From positions 7,502,001-7,566,000 of the forward strand of contig NZ_CP017157.1 of the NCBI RefSeq assembly GCF_001729485.1: DNA of 64,000 nucleotides, in the 5' to 3' direction. Positions 9,033 to 17,982 of the stretch are shown piece after piece. The position numbers and the translations under genes were made by a program. Positions within the stretch are counted from its first letter, which is position 1. Every line of letters starts with the position of its first letter. This stretch comes from Streptomyces lydicus (GTDB lineage Bacteria > Actinomycetota > Actinomycetes > Streptomycetales > Streptomycetaceae). The notes under the pieces were generated by a model. That model searched no databases, was not told the origin of the DNA, and saw nothing but the letters and a program-made list of their open reading frames with translations.

Positions 9033-9064
9033 GTGCGGGGGTGGCCGGTCGGCCACCCCCGCAC
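9033..9064. terminator. Bidirectional terminator hairpin
   Basis: A perfect 14-bp stem (9033-9046 with 9051-9064) around the loop GGTC. It sits between the convergent hydrolase and methyltransferase genes, directly after the G-rich repeat. Confidence 0.85.
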
Positions 9065-9073
9065 GCGCCGTGG

Positions 9074-9982
9074 TCAGGCCGCGGTGCCGAAGTGCACGGT
9101 CTTCGCGGTCAGCAGGAACAGGTCCGGGCGCCGGTCGACGCCCGCCGGGTCGGCCGGGTCCAGCAGCCGGTCGAGGGTCCGCAGGTCCTCGTCGTCCAGG
9201 AGGTCGGCGAGCCCGTTGCGGCAGCGCTCCAGGGACCACCGCGCGAAGAGCCGTGCGGGGCCGTCCGGCCCCGTGGCCAGCGGTGCGGGGTGGTCCACGA
9301 GGAAGGTCCTGCTCCGTGCGCCGGTGAGTCCCGCGGTCCGCAGCATGCCGGGCCAGTCCTCCACCACCGGCACCGAGCCGGGCAGTTCGTCGCGCATCCG
9401 GCTGAAGCGGTCGGCCTGCGCCGCGTCGAGCCGCTCCTGCAGGCCGGGGCGGCCGAAGCCGACGTCGCGCGGCAGCCAGCGGGGCGGCAGTCCGCCCTCG
9501 ACAACGGCCAGCACACCGCCGGGCGTCAGCAGCCCGGCCAGCCGGCGCAGCGCGTCCTGCTGGTCGCCGACGTGGTGCACGACCTGCCCGGTCCACACCA
9601 GGTCCGCCGGGCCCAGGCCGTCGAGTTCCGCGGGGAACTCGGCCAGCCGGGTCCGCAGCCGTACGCCGAGCCGCGCGGCCCGTTCCTCGGCGCGGGCCAG
9701 CAGCTCCGGCGTGCCGTCCACCGCGGTGACCTCGGCCTGCGGGAAGACCTCGGCCATCCGGCAGGCCGCGACGCCCGGGCCGCTGCCGATGTCGAGGACG
9801 CGGCGCGGGGTCAGATGGCCGATTTCCGCCAGGGCCTGCCGCACGTAGGGGCCGTGGACCTCACCCTCCAGTTCCAGCAGGTCGGCCATCGCGGACCAGT
9901 CGAAGTCGTCGTCGTGGCCGTGGTGGTGGTCCTGGGGGTGCGTGTGGGTGCCGTGCCGGTGCGTGTGCGGGGTTCCGGTCAT
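9074..9982 (-). CDS. SAM-dependent methyltransferase with a His-rich N-terminus
   Basis: A 302-residue class I methyltransferase. The SAM-binding glycine motif is VLDIGSGPGVAA (about residues 58-69), the acidic residue after strand 2 is in TAVDGTPEL, and PADLVWTGQVVHH follows. The first 25 residues are packed with His (THRHGTHTH, DHHHGH) and could bind a metal ion. Its ATG overlaps the stop of the upstream oxidoreductase gene (ATGA), so the two are coupled. Since the partner resembles dithiol oxidases, a thiol or metalloid methyltransferase is possible, but the substrate is not shown by sequence. Confidence 0.82.
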   Translation of the reverse strand: MTGTPHTHRHGTHTHPQDHHHGHDDDFDWSAMADLLELEGEVHGPYVRQALAEIGHLTPRRVLDIGSGPGVAACRMAEVFPQAEVTAVDGTPELLARAEERAARLGVRLRTRLAEFPAELDGLGPADLVWTGQVVHHVGDQQDALRRLAGLLTPGGVLAVVEGGLPPRWLPRDVGFGRPGLQERLDAAQADRFSRMRDELPGSVPVVEDWPGMLRTAGLTGARSRTFLVDHPAPLATGPDGPARLFARWSLERCRNGLADLLDDEDLRTLDRLLDPADPAGVDRRPDLFLLTAKTVHFGTAA

Positions 9983-10917
9983 CGCTGCTGCTCCCGTCGT
10001 CCGTTCTCCGTCAGCTCTTCCTCGATCAGGTCCAGGTTCACCGCGCGGGCCGCCCGGTCCCCGGCGGCGGCCGCGACGACCACCTGGGCGGTGGGGTCGA
10101 CGACGTTGCCGGCCGCCCACACCCCCGGCACCGCGGTCCGGCCGGCCGGGTCGACCGGCACCAGGCCCGACGCGTCCCGTTCGCAGCCCAGGGCGGTGAG
10201 CAGCGCGTCGTGCGGTACCGGCCGGGCGGGCACGAAGAGCGCGGTGCGCGGTACGACGGTCCCGTCGGCCAGCCGTACGCCGCGCAGCGTCCCGTCCTCG
10301 ACCACCAGCCCGGCGGCCCCGCGGGCCTCGATCCGTACGCCGCGGGCGGTCAGCGCGGCGCGGGCGGTGTCGTCCGGCGCCGCGCCGAAGAACACCACGT
10401 CGTCCGTCAACTGCCGTACCAGCAGCGCCTGGTGGACCGCCCGCTGCTCCTGACCGGCCGGGGCGAGCACGCCGAGCGGCCGGTCGCGGACCTCCCAGCC
10501 GTGGCAGTACGGGCAGTGCAGCACCTCGCGTGCCCAGCGTTCGCGCAGACCGGGCAGGCCGGGCAGCTCGTCGTGCATCCCGGTCGCCACGATCACCCGC
10601 CGGGCCCGCACCGTGCGGCCGGCCAGGTCGGCCTCGAAGCCGCCCTCCGGGCCGGTGCCGCGGCGCAGCGCGCGGACCTCGCCCGTGACGACCCGGCCGC
10701 CGTACCGCTCGACCTCCGCCCGTCCCGTGGCGAGGAGCTCCGCCGGGGGCGCGCCGTCCCGGGAGAGGAACCCGTGCACCTGCTCCGCGGGCGCGTTGCG
10801 CGGTTCGCCCCAGCCGGCCACCAGCACCCGGCGGCGGACCCTGGCCAGGACGAGCGCGGCGTTCAGCCCGGCGGCCCCGGCCCCGACGACCAGTACGTCC
10901 GGTACGTCGTCTTCCAT
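9979..10917 (-). CDS. Thioredoxin-reductase-like FAD oxidoreductase with a CPYC active site
   Basis: A 312-residue flavoprotein. The FAD-binding motif is VVGAGAAG (about 10-17), and the redox disulfide is Cys135/Cys138 in HCPYCHGWE, as in thioredoxin reductase and the dithiol oxidases of holomycin and gliotoxin (HlmI/GliT type). Where thioredoxin reductases carry the second GxGxxG for NADPH, this protein has APAGQEQRAV. NADPH binding is therefore doubtful and an oxygen-using dithiol oxidase is plausible. The start at 10917 is preceded by AGGAGG at 9-nt spacing. It overlaps the methyltransferase gene by 4 nt. Confidence 0.82.
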   Translation of the reverse strand: MEDDVPDVLVVGAGAAGLNAALVLARVRRRVLVAGWGEPRNAPAEQVHGFLSRDGAPPAELLATGRAEVERYGGRVVTGEVRALRRGTGPEGGFEADLAGRTVRARRVIVATGMHDELPGLPGLRERWAREVLHCPYCHGWEVRDRPLGVLAPAGQEQRAVHQALLVRQLTDDVVFFGAAPDDTARAALTARGVRIEARGAAGLVVEDGTLRGVRLADGTVVPRTALFVPARPVPHDALLTALGCERDASGLVPVDPAGRTAVPGVWAAGNVVDPTAQVVVAAAAGDRAARAVNLDLIEEELTENGRREQQR

Positions 10918-11007
10918 CGTTGACCACCTCCTGGCGCCGACCATGCGCCCGGGAGTCAGAAGGAGGCAAACCTTGTTGCCGTTTCCGCAAAGGGAGGGGG
11001 ACGGAGG

Positions 11008-11508
11008 CTATGCCTCGGGGGCGTCGTCCCGCGTCAGACGCTCGAACGCCGCCAGGTTGCGGGTGGACTCGCCGCGCGAGACCCGCCAGGCGTACTCCTT
11101 GCGGATGGCGCCGGCGAAGCCCATCTCCAGGAGGGTGTTGAAGCTGCCGTCGGCGTTCTCCAGGACGGTGCCGAGCAGCCGGTCGAGCTCGTCGGGGGTG
11201 ACGGCGGCGAGCGGGAGCTTGCCGACGAGGTAGATGTCACCGAGCTTGTCGATCGCGTAACTGACGCCGTAGAGGCGGGTGTTGCGTTCCAGGAGCCAGC
11301 GGTGCACCGCCTCGTGGTTCTCGTCGGGGCGGCGCACCACGAAGGCGTTGACGGAGAGGGAGTGCCTGCCGACGCGGAGGGAGCAGGTCGTGGAGAGTTT
11401 GCGGGTGCCCGGCAGCGTGACGACGTACACGCCGTCGGAGGGCGATTCCCATGCGAGACCTGCGTCGTCCAGCGCCGTCTCGATCACCTGTCGCGGGTCG
11501 TCAGCCAT
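11008..11508 (-). CDS. YbjN-domain protein
   Basis: A 166-residue soluble protein of the YbjN family, which resembles the type III secretion chaperone fold and is conserved next to mshA in streptomycetes. Family features include the GVYVVTLPG strand, the [12 protein letters not shown] segment and [11 protein letters not shown]. The biochemical role is unknown. Its ATG overlaps the end of mshA by 8 nt, so it is probably translated from the mshA message. Confidence 0.8.
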   Translation of the reverse strand: MADDPRQVIETALDDAGLAWESPSDGVYVVTLPGTRKLSTTCSLRVGRHSLSVNAFVVRRPDENHEAVHRWLLERNTRLYGVSYAIDKLGDIYLVGKLPLAAVTPDELDRLLGTVLENADGSFNTLLEMGFAGAIRKEYAWRVSRGESTRNLAAFERLTRDDAPEA

Positions 11509-12871
11509 GCGCCGATCGTAGGTGACGCCGCCGCTCCTGCATCGCCGCGGTGTAGACGTCGCCGGTCGCCGCGGCGGCGGTGTCCCAGCCGAACGACTGG
11601 GCGTGCCGGGCGGCGGCGGTGCCCATGCCGGTCGCGAGCGCCGGGTCGTCGACGAACCGCCGCAGGGCGCGGGCGTAGTCGGCCGGGTCGTGGCCGGCGA
11701 CCAGGAAGCCGCTGACGCCGTCGCGCACCGCCGTCGGCAGGCCGCCGACGGCGGCGGCCACGACCGGCGTCCCGCACGCCTGCGCCTCGATGGCCACCAG
11801 CCCGAAGGACTCGCTGTACGAGGGCATGACCAGCACGGACGCGGCGCGGTACCAGTCGGCGAGCTGCTCCTGGCCGACCGGCGGGCGGAACTGCACCAGG
11901 TCCGCGATGCCGAGCCGGGCGGCCAGCTTCTGCAGGCCCTCGGGCTTGGCCAGACCGCTGCCGCTGGGCCCGCCGACCACGGGCACGACCAGCCGGGAGC
12001 GCAGCGAGGGGGTCTCGGCCAGCAGGGCGGCCACCGCGCGCAGCAGGATGTCGGGGGCCTTGAGCGGCTGTATCCGCCCGGCGAAGAGCGGGATCACCGC
12101 GTCCTGCGGCAGCCCCAGGCGGGCCCGGGCCGCGGCCCGGCTCTCGGCGACCTCGCCGCCCGAGGGCCGGAAGCGGTCGAGGTTGACGCCGGGGTGGACG
12201 ACGGCGACCTTGCCGCGCTCGGCCTCGTAGTGCCGTACGAGCTCCTCGGCCTCCTCGGCGGTGTTGGCTATCAGGCGGTCGGAGGCCCGCACGACCTGGG
12301 TCTCACCGATGACGCGGGCGGCCGGCTCGGGGGTGTCACCGACGGCCAGCGCGGCGTTCTTGACCTTCGCCATCGTGTGCATGGCGTGCACCAGCGGGAC
12401 GCCCCAGCGCTCGGCGGCCAGCCAGCCGACGTGCCCGGAGAGCCAGTAGTGGGAGTGCACCAGGTCGTAGTAGCCGGGGCGGTGGCCGGCCCACGCCTGC
12501 ATCACGCCGTGCGTGAAGGCACACAGCTGGGCGGGCAGCTCCTCCTTGGCCAGGCCCTCGTACGGGCCGGCGTCCACATGCCGTACGAGGACGCCGGGGG
12601 CGAGCTCGACGGCGGGCGGGAGGGTGCCGGTGGTGGCGCGCGTGAAGATCTCCACCTCGATGTTGAGCGAGGCGAGCGTGCGGGCCAGCTCGACGATGTA
12701 GACGTTCATGCCGCCGGCGTCGCCGGTGCCCGGCTGGTGCAGCGGGGAGGTGTGCACGCTCAGCATCGCCACCCTCCGGGGGCGGCGCGCGCCGCCGGGC
12801 AGGCGCAGCCGGGAGGGCCCCGGGAACGGGCCATGGGGACGGCTGCGGAGCCGGGACACATATGGGCTCAC
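11501..12871 (-). CDS. mshA: D-inositol-3-phosphate glycosyltransferase (mycothiol synthesis)
   Basis: A 456-residue GT-B (GT4) enzyme that transfers GlcNAc from UDP-GlcNAc to inositol-3-phosphate, the first step of mycothiol synthesis. The N-terminal domain has [19 protein letters not shown], the sugar-phosphate loop typical of MshA, and [12 protein letters not shown]. The C-terminal domain has the nucleotide-sugar motif [20 protein letters not shown] (EX7E). The GTG start follows AGGAGGT at 8-nt spacing, and the first 35 residues are a basic Pro/Arg-rich extension. The acetyltransferase of the same pathway, MshD, is encoded at 25715-26653. Confidence 0.95.
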   Translation of the reverse strand: MSPYVSRLRSRPHGPFPGPSRLRLPGGARRPRRVAMLSVHTSPLHQPGTGDAGGMNVYIVELARTLASLNIEVEIFTRATTGTLPPAVELAPGVLVRHVDAGPYEGLAKEELPAQLCAFTHGVMQAWAGHRPGYYDLVHSHYWLSGHVGWLAAERWGVPLVHAMHTMAKVKNAALAVGDTPEPAARVIGETQVVRASDRLIANTAEEAEELVRHYEAERGKVAVVHPGVNLDRFRPSGGEVAESRAAARARLGLPQDAVIPLFAGRIQPLKAPDILLRAVAALLAETPSLRSRLVVPVVGGPSGSGLAKPEGLQKLAARLGIADLVQFRPPVGQEQLADWYRAASVLVMPSYSESFGLVAIEAQACGTPVVAAAVGGLPTAVRDGVSGFLVAGHDPADYARALRRFVDDPALATGMGTAAARHAQSFGWDTAAAATGDVYTAAMQERRRHLRSAHG

Positions 12872-13035
12872 GTCGAGCTACCTCCTACCGGGGCCGGCAC
12901 GCCCCGAACCCCTGCAACAACGGACCCCGGCCATCCATTTCCGTACGGCCCGACGGCTGCGTACTTTGCCAAAGCGTGACCGTGGGCGGGTGCTCGGGTG
13001 CGGGGTCCGGCCGCCGACCCCATACTCTCGAAGCC

Positions 13036-13860
13036 ATGCCCCGCCGCCCCTCGCCCGCCCCCGCCGCGCCGTCCCGGCCCGTCGGCAACGCCACCCGCGG
13101 CACCACCAACCCCAACCGGCTGCGCCGCATGGACCGCTGGATAGCGGCCGAACACGGCGCCGAGCTGCGCCGCGCCGCCGACCCCGTCGCGGTCGACCTC
13201 GGCTACGGCGCCGCGCCCTGGACCGCGGTGGAGCTGCTGGACCGGCTGCGCACCGTCCGGCCGGACGCCCGCGTCGTCGGCGTCGAGATCGACCCGGCGC
13301 GGGTCGAGGCGGCCCGCCCGTACGGCAAGCCGGGGCTGGACTTCCTGCACGGCGGCTTCGAGGTGCCGCTGCCGGGCGCCCGCGGCCGGGCGCCGGTCCT
13401 CATCCGGGCGGCGAACGTGCTGCGGCAGTACGACGAGGACGAGGTGACCGCGGTCTGGCGGCGGCTGTGCGCCCGCCTGGCGCCGGGCGGGCTGCTGGTG
13501 GAGGGCACCTGCGACGAGATCGGCCGGCGGCACGTCTGGGTCGCGCTCGGCCCCGAGGGCCCCCGTACGGTCACCTTCGCGGCCCGGCTCGGCTCCCTGC
13601 ACACCCCTTCCGACCTGGCCGAACGCCTTCCCAAGGCGCTCATTCACCGCAATGTGCCGGGCGAGCCGGTGCATGCCTTCCTGCGCGACTTCGACCGCGC
13701 CTGGGCCGCGGCGGCCCCCTTGGGCGCGCTCGGCGCCCGCCAGCGGTGGCGCGCGGCGGTGGCGGCGCTGGCCACCGACTGGCCGCTGGCCGGCGACCCG
13801 CGGCGGCGGCGCCAGGGCGAGGTCACCGTCCGCTGGGAGGCGCTGGCCCCGCGCGGCTGA
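13036..13860 (+). CDS. Class I SAM-dependent methyltransferase
   Basis: A 274-residue protein with SAM-binding motif VDLGYGAAPWTA (about 53-64) and VVGVEIDPARVEAA, where the acidic residue would bind the ribose of SAM. RAANVLRQYDEDEV and LAPGGLLVEGTCDE resemble motifs II and III. It is divergent from mshA across 164 nt and is usually found beside it in streptomycetes, but its substrate is unknown. An in-frame upstream ATG at 12862 would run back over the mshA start and is unlikely. Confidence 0.82.
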   Translation: MPRRPSPAPAAPSRPVGNATRGTTNPNRLRRMDRWIAAEHGAELRRAADPVAVDLGYGAAPWTAVELLDRLRTVRPDARVVGVEIDPARVEAARPYGKPGLDFLHGGFEVPLPGARGRAPVLIRAANVLRQYDEDEVTAVWRRLCARLAPGGLLVEGTCDEIGRRHVWVALGPEGPRTVTFAARLGSLHTPSDLAERLPKALIHRNVPGEPVHAFLRDFDRAWAAAAPLGALGARQRWRAAVAALATDWPLAGDPRRRRQGEVTVRWEALAPRG

Positions 13861-13909
13861 CCCGGCCGCCCGCGCCCGGCGTGACAGTGCCGCGTGCCAC
13901 GATCCGGGG

Positions 13910-14506
13910 ATGACCCCTACCGACGCAGGCCGCGGCCTGGACGCTTTCCGTGCGGACATCCCGTTCTACACGCTGACCTTCGCCAAGGGCCTGTCCCCCG
14001 TCGAGTTGCTGACCCGCATGGGCGTGGACCCGGAGACCCTGGCGCTCCGCGATGCCGCGGGCCTGGACGACGCCTTCGGTGACACCCTGCTCGACGAGGA
14101 CGAGCCGGTGGTGACGACCGGTACCGACGGCGCGTGGACCTGGGCACGGGAGCTGGGCGGCAGTCACGGGCTGGACGAGGGAGTGCTGTCCGCGGTCTCG
14201 CACGGGACGGAGGCCGTCGCCCTGCACCACAACGAGAAGCCGATGCACTGGTTCAGGTACGCGGTCGAGGGCGACATCGTCGTCGACTTCCACACCCTCC
14301 AGCCGATCGAACCGACCGGCCTGGACCCGTGGCGGCTCGACGCGTTCATGCGCCCCCTCGGCCTCGTCGCCGGACGGTCCGCTCCGGTGCACGGCGTCCT
14401 GGCACTCGCCGAGGACGCCTTCGGGTTGCGCGTGACGCCGGCGGAGGACGACGAGGAACGCTGGAGCGGCAGCCTGCTGCCGCTCCCCGCCGAGGAACGG
14501 CCCTAG
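13910..14506 (+). CDS. DUF6461-family protein
   Basis: A 198-residue soluble protein. The N-terminal IPFYTLTFAKGLSPVELLTRMG and the later TTGTDGAWTWARELGG and PMHWFRYAVEGDIVVDF match the layout of DUF6461 proteins, which are abundant in Streptomyces and sometimes linked to toxin or immunity loci. The function is not known. The ATG at 13910 gives the conserved start. The stop codon region overlaps the end of the convergent regulator gene by 4 nt. Confidence 0.75.
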   Translation: MTPTDAGRGLDAFRADIPFYTLTFAKGLSPVELLTRMGVDPETLALRDAAGLDDAFGDTLLDEDEPVVTTGTDGAWTWARELGGSHGLDEGVLSAVSHGTEAVALHHNEKPMHWFRYAVEGDIVVDFHTLQPIEPTGLDPWRLDAFMRPLGLVAGRSAPVHGVLALAEDAFGLRVTPAEDDEERWSGSLLPLPAEERP

Positions 14507-15399
14507 GCCACGCCGGCCGGGGCGGCCCCGGCCCGTGCCGTGCTCACCCCCGGCAGGGCCGCCAGCTCCCGCAGCCGCCGCTCCGTCTCCGAACCGCGCG
14601 GGGCGCTGTACGTCACCAGGGCCTGGTCCTCGTCGGCGCCCAGCCGGAAGCTCTCGAAGGTGATGACGAGCTCGCCGACGTCCGGGTGCAGGATCCGCTT
14701 GGTGCCGCGCAGGCACTCGTGCACCGACTGCGCCTGCCACAGCCGCGTGAAGTCCGCACTGCGCACCAGCAGCTCGTTGACCACCTCGCAGATGCGCGGG
14801 TCGTCGGGGTGCCGGCCGCTCTCGGCACGCAGATTGCCGACCACCTCTTCGGCCTTGTCCTCCCACTCCGGGTGCAGCGCCCGGGCCGCGGGGTCGAGGA
14901 AGACCAGCAGCGCGGTGTTCCGCCGGTCCGGGGCGACGGCCTCCAGGTCGAAGGCGACCCGCCCGCCGAGCCGGTTCCACGCCAGGATGTCCAGGCCACG
15001 GCCGATGACCAGGGCCGGCACGGTGCTCTCCATCGCGTCCAGCAGCTGCCGGATCTCGGGGCGCACGGTCTGGCCGGGGGCGGCGCCGGGGGCGCAGCAG
15101 TCCGCCGCGCCGCGCCGCCGCGGCACGGCGATGTTGCGCAGGTACGTCACCTCGCCCCCGGACAGCCGCAGCGCCCGCGCGATCGCGTCGAGCACCGAGT
15201 CGGAGATGGCGTGCGCCCGGCCCTGTTCGATCCGGGTGTAGTAGTCGACGCTGATGCCGGCGAGCTGGGCGACCTCCTCGCGCCGCAGCCCGCGCACCCG
15301 CCGCCGGGTGACCCCGCCGGGCAGCCCGAGGTCGGCCGGGTCGAGCGCGGCGCGGCGCGCCTTGAGGAACGAGCTGATCTCGATTTCCGCGTACAGCAT
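14503..15399 (-). CDS. XRE/MmyB-type transcriptional regulator
   Basis: A 298-residue regulator. Residues 8-75 form a helix-turn-helix with the signature VRGLRREEVAQLAGISVDYYTRIEQGR. The rest matches the MmyB ligand-binding domain (LVIGRGLDILAWNRLGG, NTALLVFLDP, HPDVGELVITFESFRL). This class regulates neighbouring redox or antibiotic genes in streptomycetes and may bind a fatty-acid-like ligand. No obvious divergent target is present, so its operon is unclear. Confidence 0.88.
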   Translation of the reverse strand: MLYAEIEISSFLKARRAALDPADLGLPGGVTRRRVRGLRREEVAQLAGISVDYYTRIEQGRAHAISDSVLDAIARALRLSGGEVTYLRNIAVPRRRGAADCCAPGAAPGQTVRPEIRQLLDAMESTVPALVIGRGLDILAWNRLGGRVAFDLEAVAPDRRNTALLVFLDPAARALHPEWEDKAEEVVGNLRAESGRHPDDPRICEVVNELLVRSADFTRLWQAQSVHECLRGTKRILHPDVGELVITFESFRLGADEDQALVTYSAPRGSETERRLRELAALPGVSTARAGAAPAGVA

Positions 15400-15454
15400 C
15401 CGTCCAGTATGCGGCGGCCCGCCGGCCGGGTGCTTCCGCCGGCCCCGGGCCGCG

Positions 15455-15489
15455 CCTTGCCGGGCCCGCTCCCCGCGGGCCCGGCAAGG
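15455..15489 (-). terminator. Terminator after the TPR-type regulator gene
   Basis: A perfect 15-bp stem (15455-15469 with 15475-15489) around a 5-nt loop. It lies just past the stop of the leftward regulator gene and before the start of the next leftward gene, so it should separate the two. Confidence 0.8.
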
Positions 15490-15512
15490 GTCCGGACGGC
15501 GTACCCCGGAAG

Positions 15513-16880
15513 TCAGGACCTTGACCCGCCCGACGGGCTCCAGGCTGCTTTGAGGTGCGCCACGCTCCGGGCCCGTCCCGACAGGGCTCGGACGGCGGGA
15601 AGCCGACGATAGGGACGCAGGCCGTTCCGCAGGGTCGCGAAGTGCTCGTCACCACGGGCGCTGGAGATTCCGGCGTAATCGTCGAGGAAGCGGTCCCACT
15701 CGCGGCACGCCTCTTCGACGTGCCGCATCTCCATCAGACGGGTGGCGAGCAGACCCGTGGCGTGCAGCCGGCCCTGGCGCTCACCCTCGGGCCGGTGCAA
15801 GTTCGACCGGCGCAGCGCCTTGACCGATGCGCCACGATCGCCCAACTCCCAGAGCACGTGGGCCACATGGAACTCGTAGGCGGCACGGTCGTACCCGCCC
15901 AGGTGGTCATTGCGACCGTCCGCCCGGCTCAACGCCTCCTCGGTCTCCCGGAGCCGGGCAAACGCCTGCCGGCGGTCCTTCACCATCGCCGCACCGTGCG
16001 CCTGCTGCCCGCGCAGAAAAGCCACGAGCCTCGGTCCCGACGCCGGGGCGGCTTCGGCAGCGGAGTCGGCCAGGCTCAGAGCCGTGTTGCCGTAGCCGAG
16101 GTGGGACGCCTGCAACGCCATGCCGCGCAGGGTGCGGCAGTAGGTGACGTGGTCGTCGGCCTGGCCCGCGAGCTTGAGGGCGTTGACGTAGTACTTCTGC
16201 CCGAGGCCGTGCTCGCGTTCGTACATCGCCATCCAGCCCGTGAGGTACACGAGGTCGGAGGCCGCGCTCCGCATCGCCTTCCGCGCCGCTTCGGTGCCTC
16301 CCGCTCGCAGGTAGGGGCCCACGGTGTTGGCGAGGAACGCCGCCGCCATCGGCCGGGCGTGGCCACCGCCGAGGTCATCGAGGATGTCCGCGATCCGCTC
16401 CGTCATCTTGCGGACCGTCGCGACGTCCCCCCTCCCGATCCGGACCGTCGGAGCGGCCGCCGCCGACTCGCCTCGCCCGGCCACGTCTTCGAAGGCCGGC
16501 ACGACCAGTCCCGCCGAGTACAGTCCGGCGCCCAGTACCGCCCGCCGGGACGGATCCACGTCCGCCCGGCTCAAATCCGCCACCCCAGCGGCCGCGTCCG
16601 GCGATTCGAGCGGCTCGCCGGACTCGCCGAGCCCGGCCTCCGCAGACGTGACGGGCCGCCCGAGGAGCCGTGAGAGCGCTTCGGCCACCGCCGGTCGCGC
16701 CTGCGGCTTCGGCACGGAGCCCTTGAGCCAATGGGACACCGACGTCTTGTCGTAGTGCAGGATCACGCCGAGCTCCGCCCCGACACGGTTCACTGCCCGC
16801 GCGAGCTGCGCGTTCTTGATTTCCCCCTCCCGCATCAGGCCCGCAAGGGCGAGGTTCGGCGTTCTTGATCGCGATGCCAT
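15513..16880 (-). CDS. Helix-turn-helix regulator with TPR-like repeats
   Basis: A 455-residue regulator. The N-terminus carries a helix-turn-helix (IKNAQLARAVNRVG... DKTSVSHWLKGSVPKPQ, about 22-60). A linker with RRAVLGAGLYSAGLV follows, then about 300 residues of helical repeats such as AAFLANTVGPYLRAG and YYVNALKLAGQADD. Such proteins are common in actinomycetes and probably sense a peptide or metabolite. It is divergent from two small overlapping genes at 17063-17514, which are its most likely targets. The start at 16880 is the only ATG that gives a complete DNA-binding domain. Confidence 0.82.
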   Translation of the reverse strand: MASRSRTPNLALAGLMREGEIKNAQLARAVNRVGAELGVILHYDKTSVSHWLKGSVPKPQARPAVAEALSRLLGRPVTSAEAGLGESGEPLESPDAAAGVADLSRADVDPSRRAVLGAGLYSAGLVVPAFEDVAGRGESAAAAPTVRIGRGDVATVRKMTERIADILDDLGGGHARPMAAAFLANTVGPYLRAGGTEAARKAMRSAASDLVYLTGWMAMYEREHGLGQKYYVNALKLAGQADDHVTYCRTLRGMALQASHLGYGNTALSLADSAAEAAPASGPRLVAFLRGQQAHGAAMVKDRRQAFARLRETEEALSRADGRNDHLGGYDRAAYEFHVAHVLWELGDRGASVKALRRSNLHRPEGERQGRLHATGLLATRLMEMRHVEEACREWDRFLDDYAGISSARGDEHFATLRNGLRPYRRLPAVRALSGRARSVAHLKAAWSPSGGSRS

Positions 16881-17062
16881 CTCGTGTACCCCCGGGCGTT
16901 CAACCGGTTCAACCGTCCCCCACTGTGCTCCCTTACCCGGCAGGACGCGGCGGAGTTGAGTGATTACCGGCCGTCAGATCCCGCCTTCGGCGCTTGCCTG
17001 ACGGCTCCGCTGCCCTGCCCCAAGAGGGCGGAGAACCGACTCCGGATTGCGAGGCGTCCACG

Positions 17063-17320
17063 ATGACCGCTCGAACCCCCACTTCCCGGGACCTCGGACT
17101 GGGCCACCGGGATCACCCCCTGCTCGGCCGCCGGGTCGTCGACCACGGTCACGGCGACCGTATCGGTGTCCTGCGGGCCATCGCCCCGGACTCGAAGGAC
17201 AACCCGTTCAACCTGGTGGTGGCGGTGCCGGACACGCCGCCGGTGGCATGGCTGGCGCCGCCGGGCGGCGGCCGGGAGTGGACGACCGCGCCGGAGGCGA
17301 TCGAGGAGGTGACGCCATGA
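17063..17320 (+). CDS. Small protein of a regulator-linked cassette
   Basis: An 85-residue protein. GHRDHPLLGRRVVDHGHGDRIGVLRAIAPD and PVAWLAPPGGGREW suggest a small beta-barrel-like fold, but I recognise no named family. An ATG at 17063 was chosen over an in-frame upstream ATG at 16994, which lacks conserved-looking sequence. It is divergent from the TPR-type regulator and its stop overlaps the next start (ATGA), so the two small genes form one operon. Confidence 0.65.
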   Translation: MTARTPTSRDLGLGHRDHPLLGRRVVDHGHGDRIGVLRAIAPDSKDNPFNLVVAVPDTPPVAWLAPPGGGREWTTAPEAIEEVTP

Positions 17321-17514
17321 CCACCGACCGGCTGCCACAGGTCGGCGACGAGGTGGAGTACGACCACAGCCGCCTGGCGATCGTGACGGACATCCGCAAG
17401 GGCATCCCGTACCTGCGGGCCGGCGGACGCAAAGAGTGGCCGGCGCCGAATCCCGGAGCCCTTCGGGTGTCGCGGACCCGGGCGCAGCGGATCGCGGACG
17501 GTGATTTCCGGTGA
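17317..17514 (+). CDS. Second small protein of the cassette
   Basis: A 65-residue protein. QVGDEVEYDHSRLAIVTDIRKGIPYLR looks like a small SH3/KOW-like barrel, and the C-terminus is basic. It is not a recognised family. The 4-nt overlap with the preceding gene implies coupled translation and a shared role with it and with the divergent regulator. Confidence 0.65.
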   Translation: MTTDRLPQVGDEVEYDHSRLAIVTDIRKGIPYLRAGGRKEWPAPNPGALRVSRTRAQRIADGDFR

Positions 17515-17540
17515 GCCGGGCCCGCTCCCCGGGCGTGTGT

Positions 17541-17960
17541 TCAGGCCAGGTGGAGCGCCGCGAGCAGGGCGTCGATGAGGGGGCGGTCGCGTTCCTGGGT
17601 GAGGCGGGCGCGGGCGTCGGTGGGGGAGAGCCAGGCCAGGCGGTCGACCTCGTCGCTCGGGGTGAAGGACCCGGCGACCGCCTCGGCGGCCCAGTAACGG
17701 ACCTGCTTGGGGCGGCCGTTGGCCAGGTAGCTGGCGGTCGGCAGCGGGGCGCCGGGGCGGCAGTCCATGCCGGTCTCCTCCGCGACCTCCCGCACCGCGC
17801 CGACCAGCGCGTCCTCGCCGCGCTTCAGCTTGCCCTTCGGGTGCGACCAGTCGTCGTACTTCGGCCGGTGGACCAGCGCGATCTCCAGGCCGGCTTCGGA
17901 CGCCGCGCGGCGCCACAGCACGCAGCCCGCCGCGCGTACCGGCTTCTGCGGGGTCGTCAC
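17541..17960 (-). CDS. Nudix hydrolase
   Basis: A 139-residue Nudix protein. The Nudix box is complete: GKLKRGEDALVGAVREVAEE followed by TG, with the REVAEE glutamates that bind magnesium. WRRAASEAGLEIALVHRPKYDDWSHPKG resembles the N-terminal domain of actinobacterial MutT1 and diadenosine-polyphosphate hydrolases. Substrates are likely nucleoside or diadenosine polyphosphates, not proven. It lies 22 nt after the CHAD gene in the same direction as ppk, so polyphosphate or phosphate metabolism is a fitting context. Confidence 0.88.
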   Translation of the reverse strand: MTTPQKPVRAAGCVLWRRAASEAGLEIALVHRPKYDDWSHPKGKLKRGEDALVGAVREVAEETGMDCRPGAPLPTASYLANGRPKQVRYWAAEAVAGSFTPSDEVDRLAWLSPTDARARLTQERDRPLIDALLAALHLA

Positions 17961-17982
17961 GGGTGCATCCCTTCCGGCGCGG

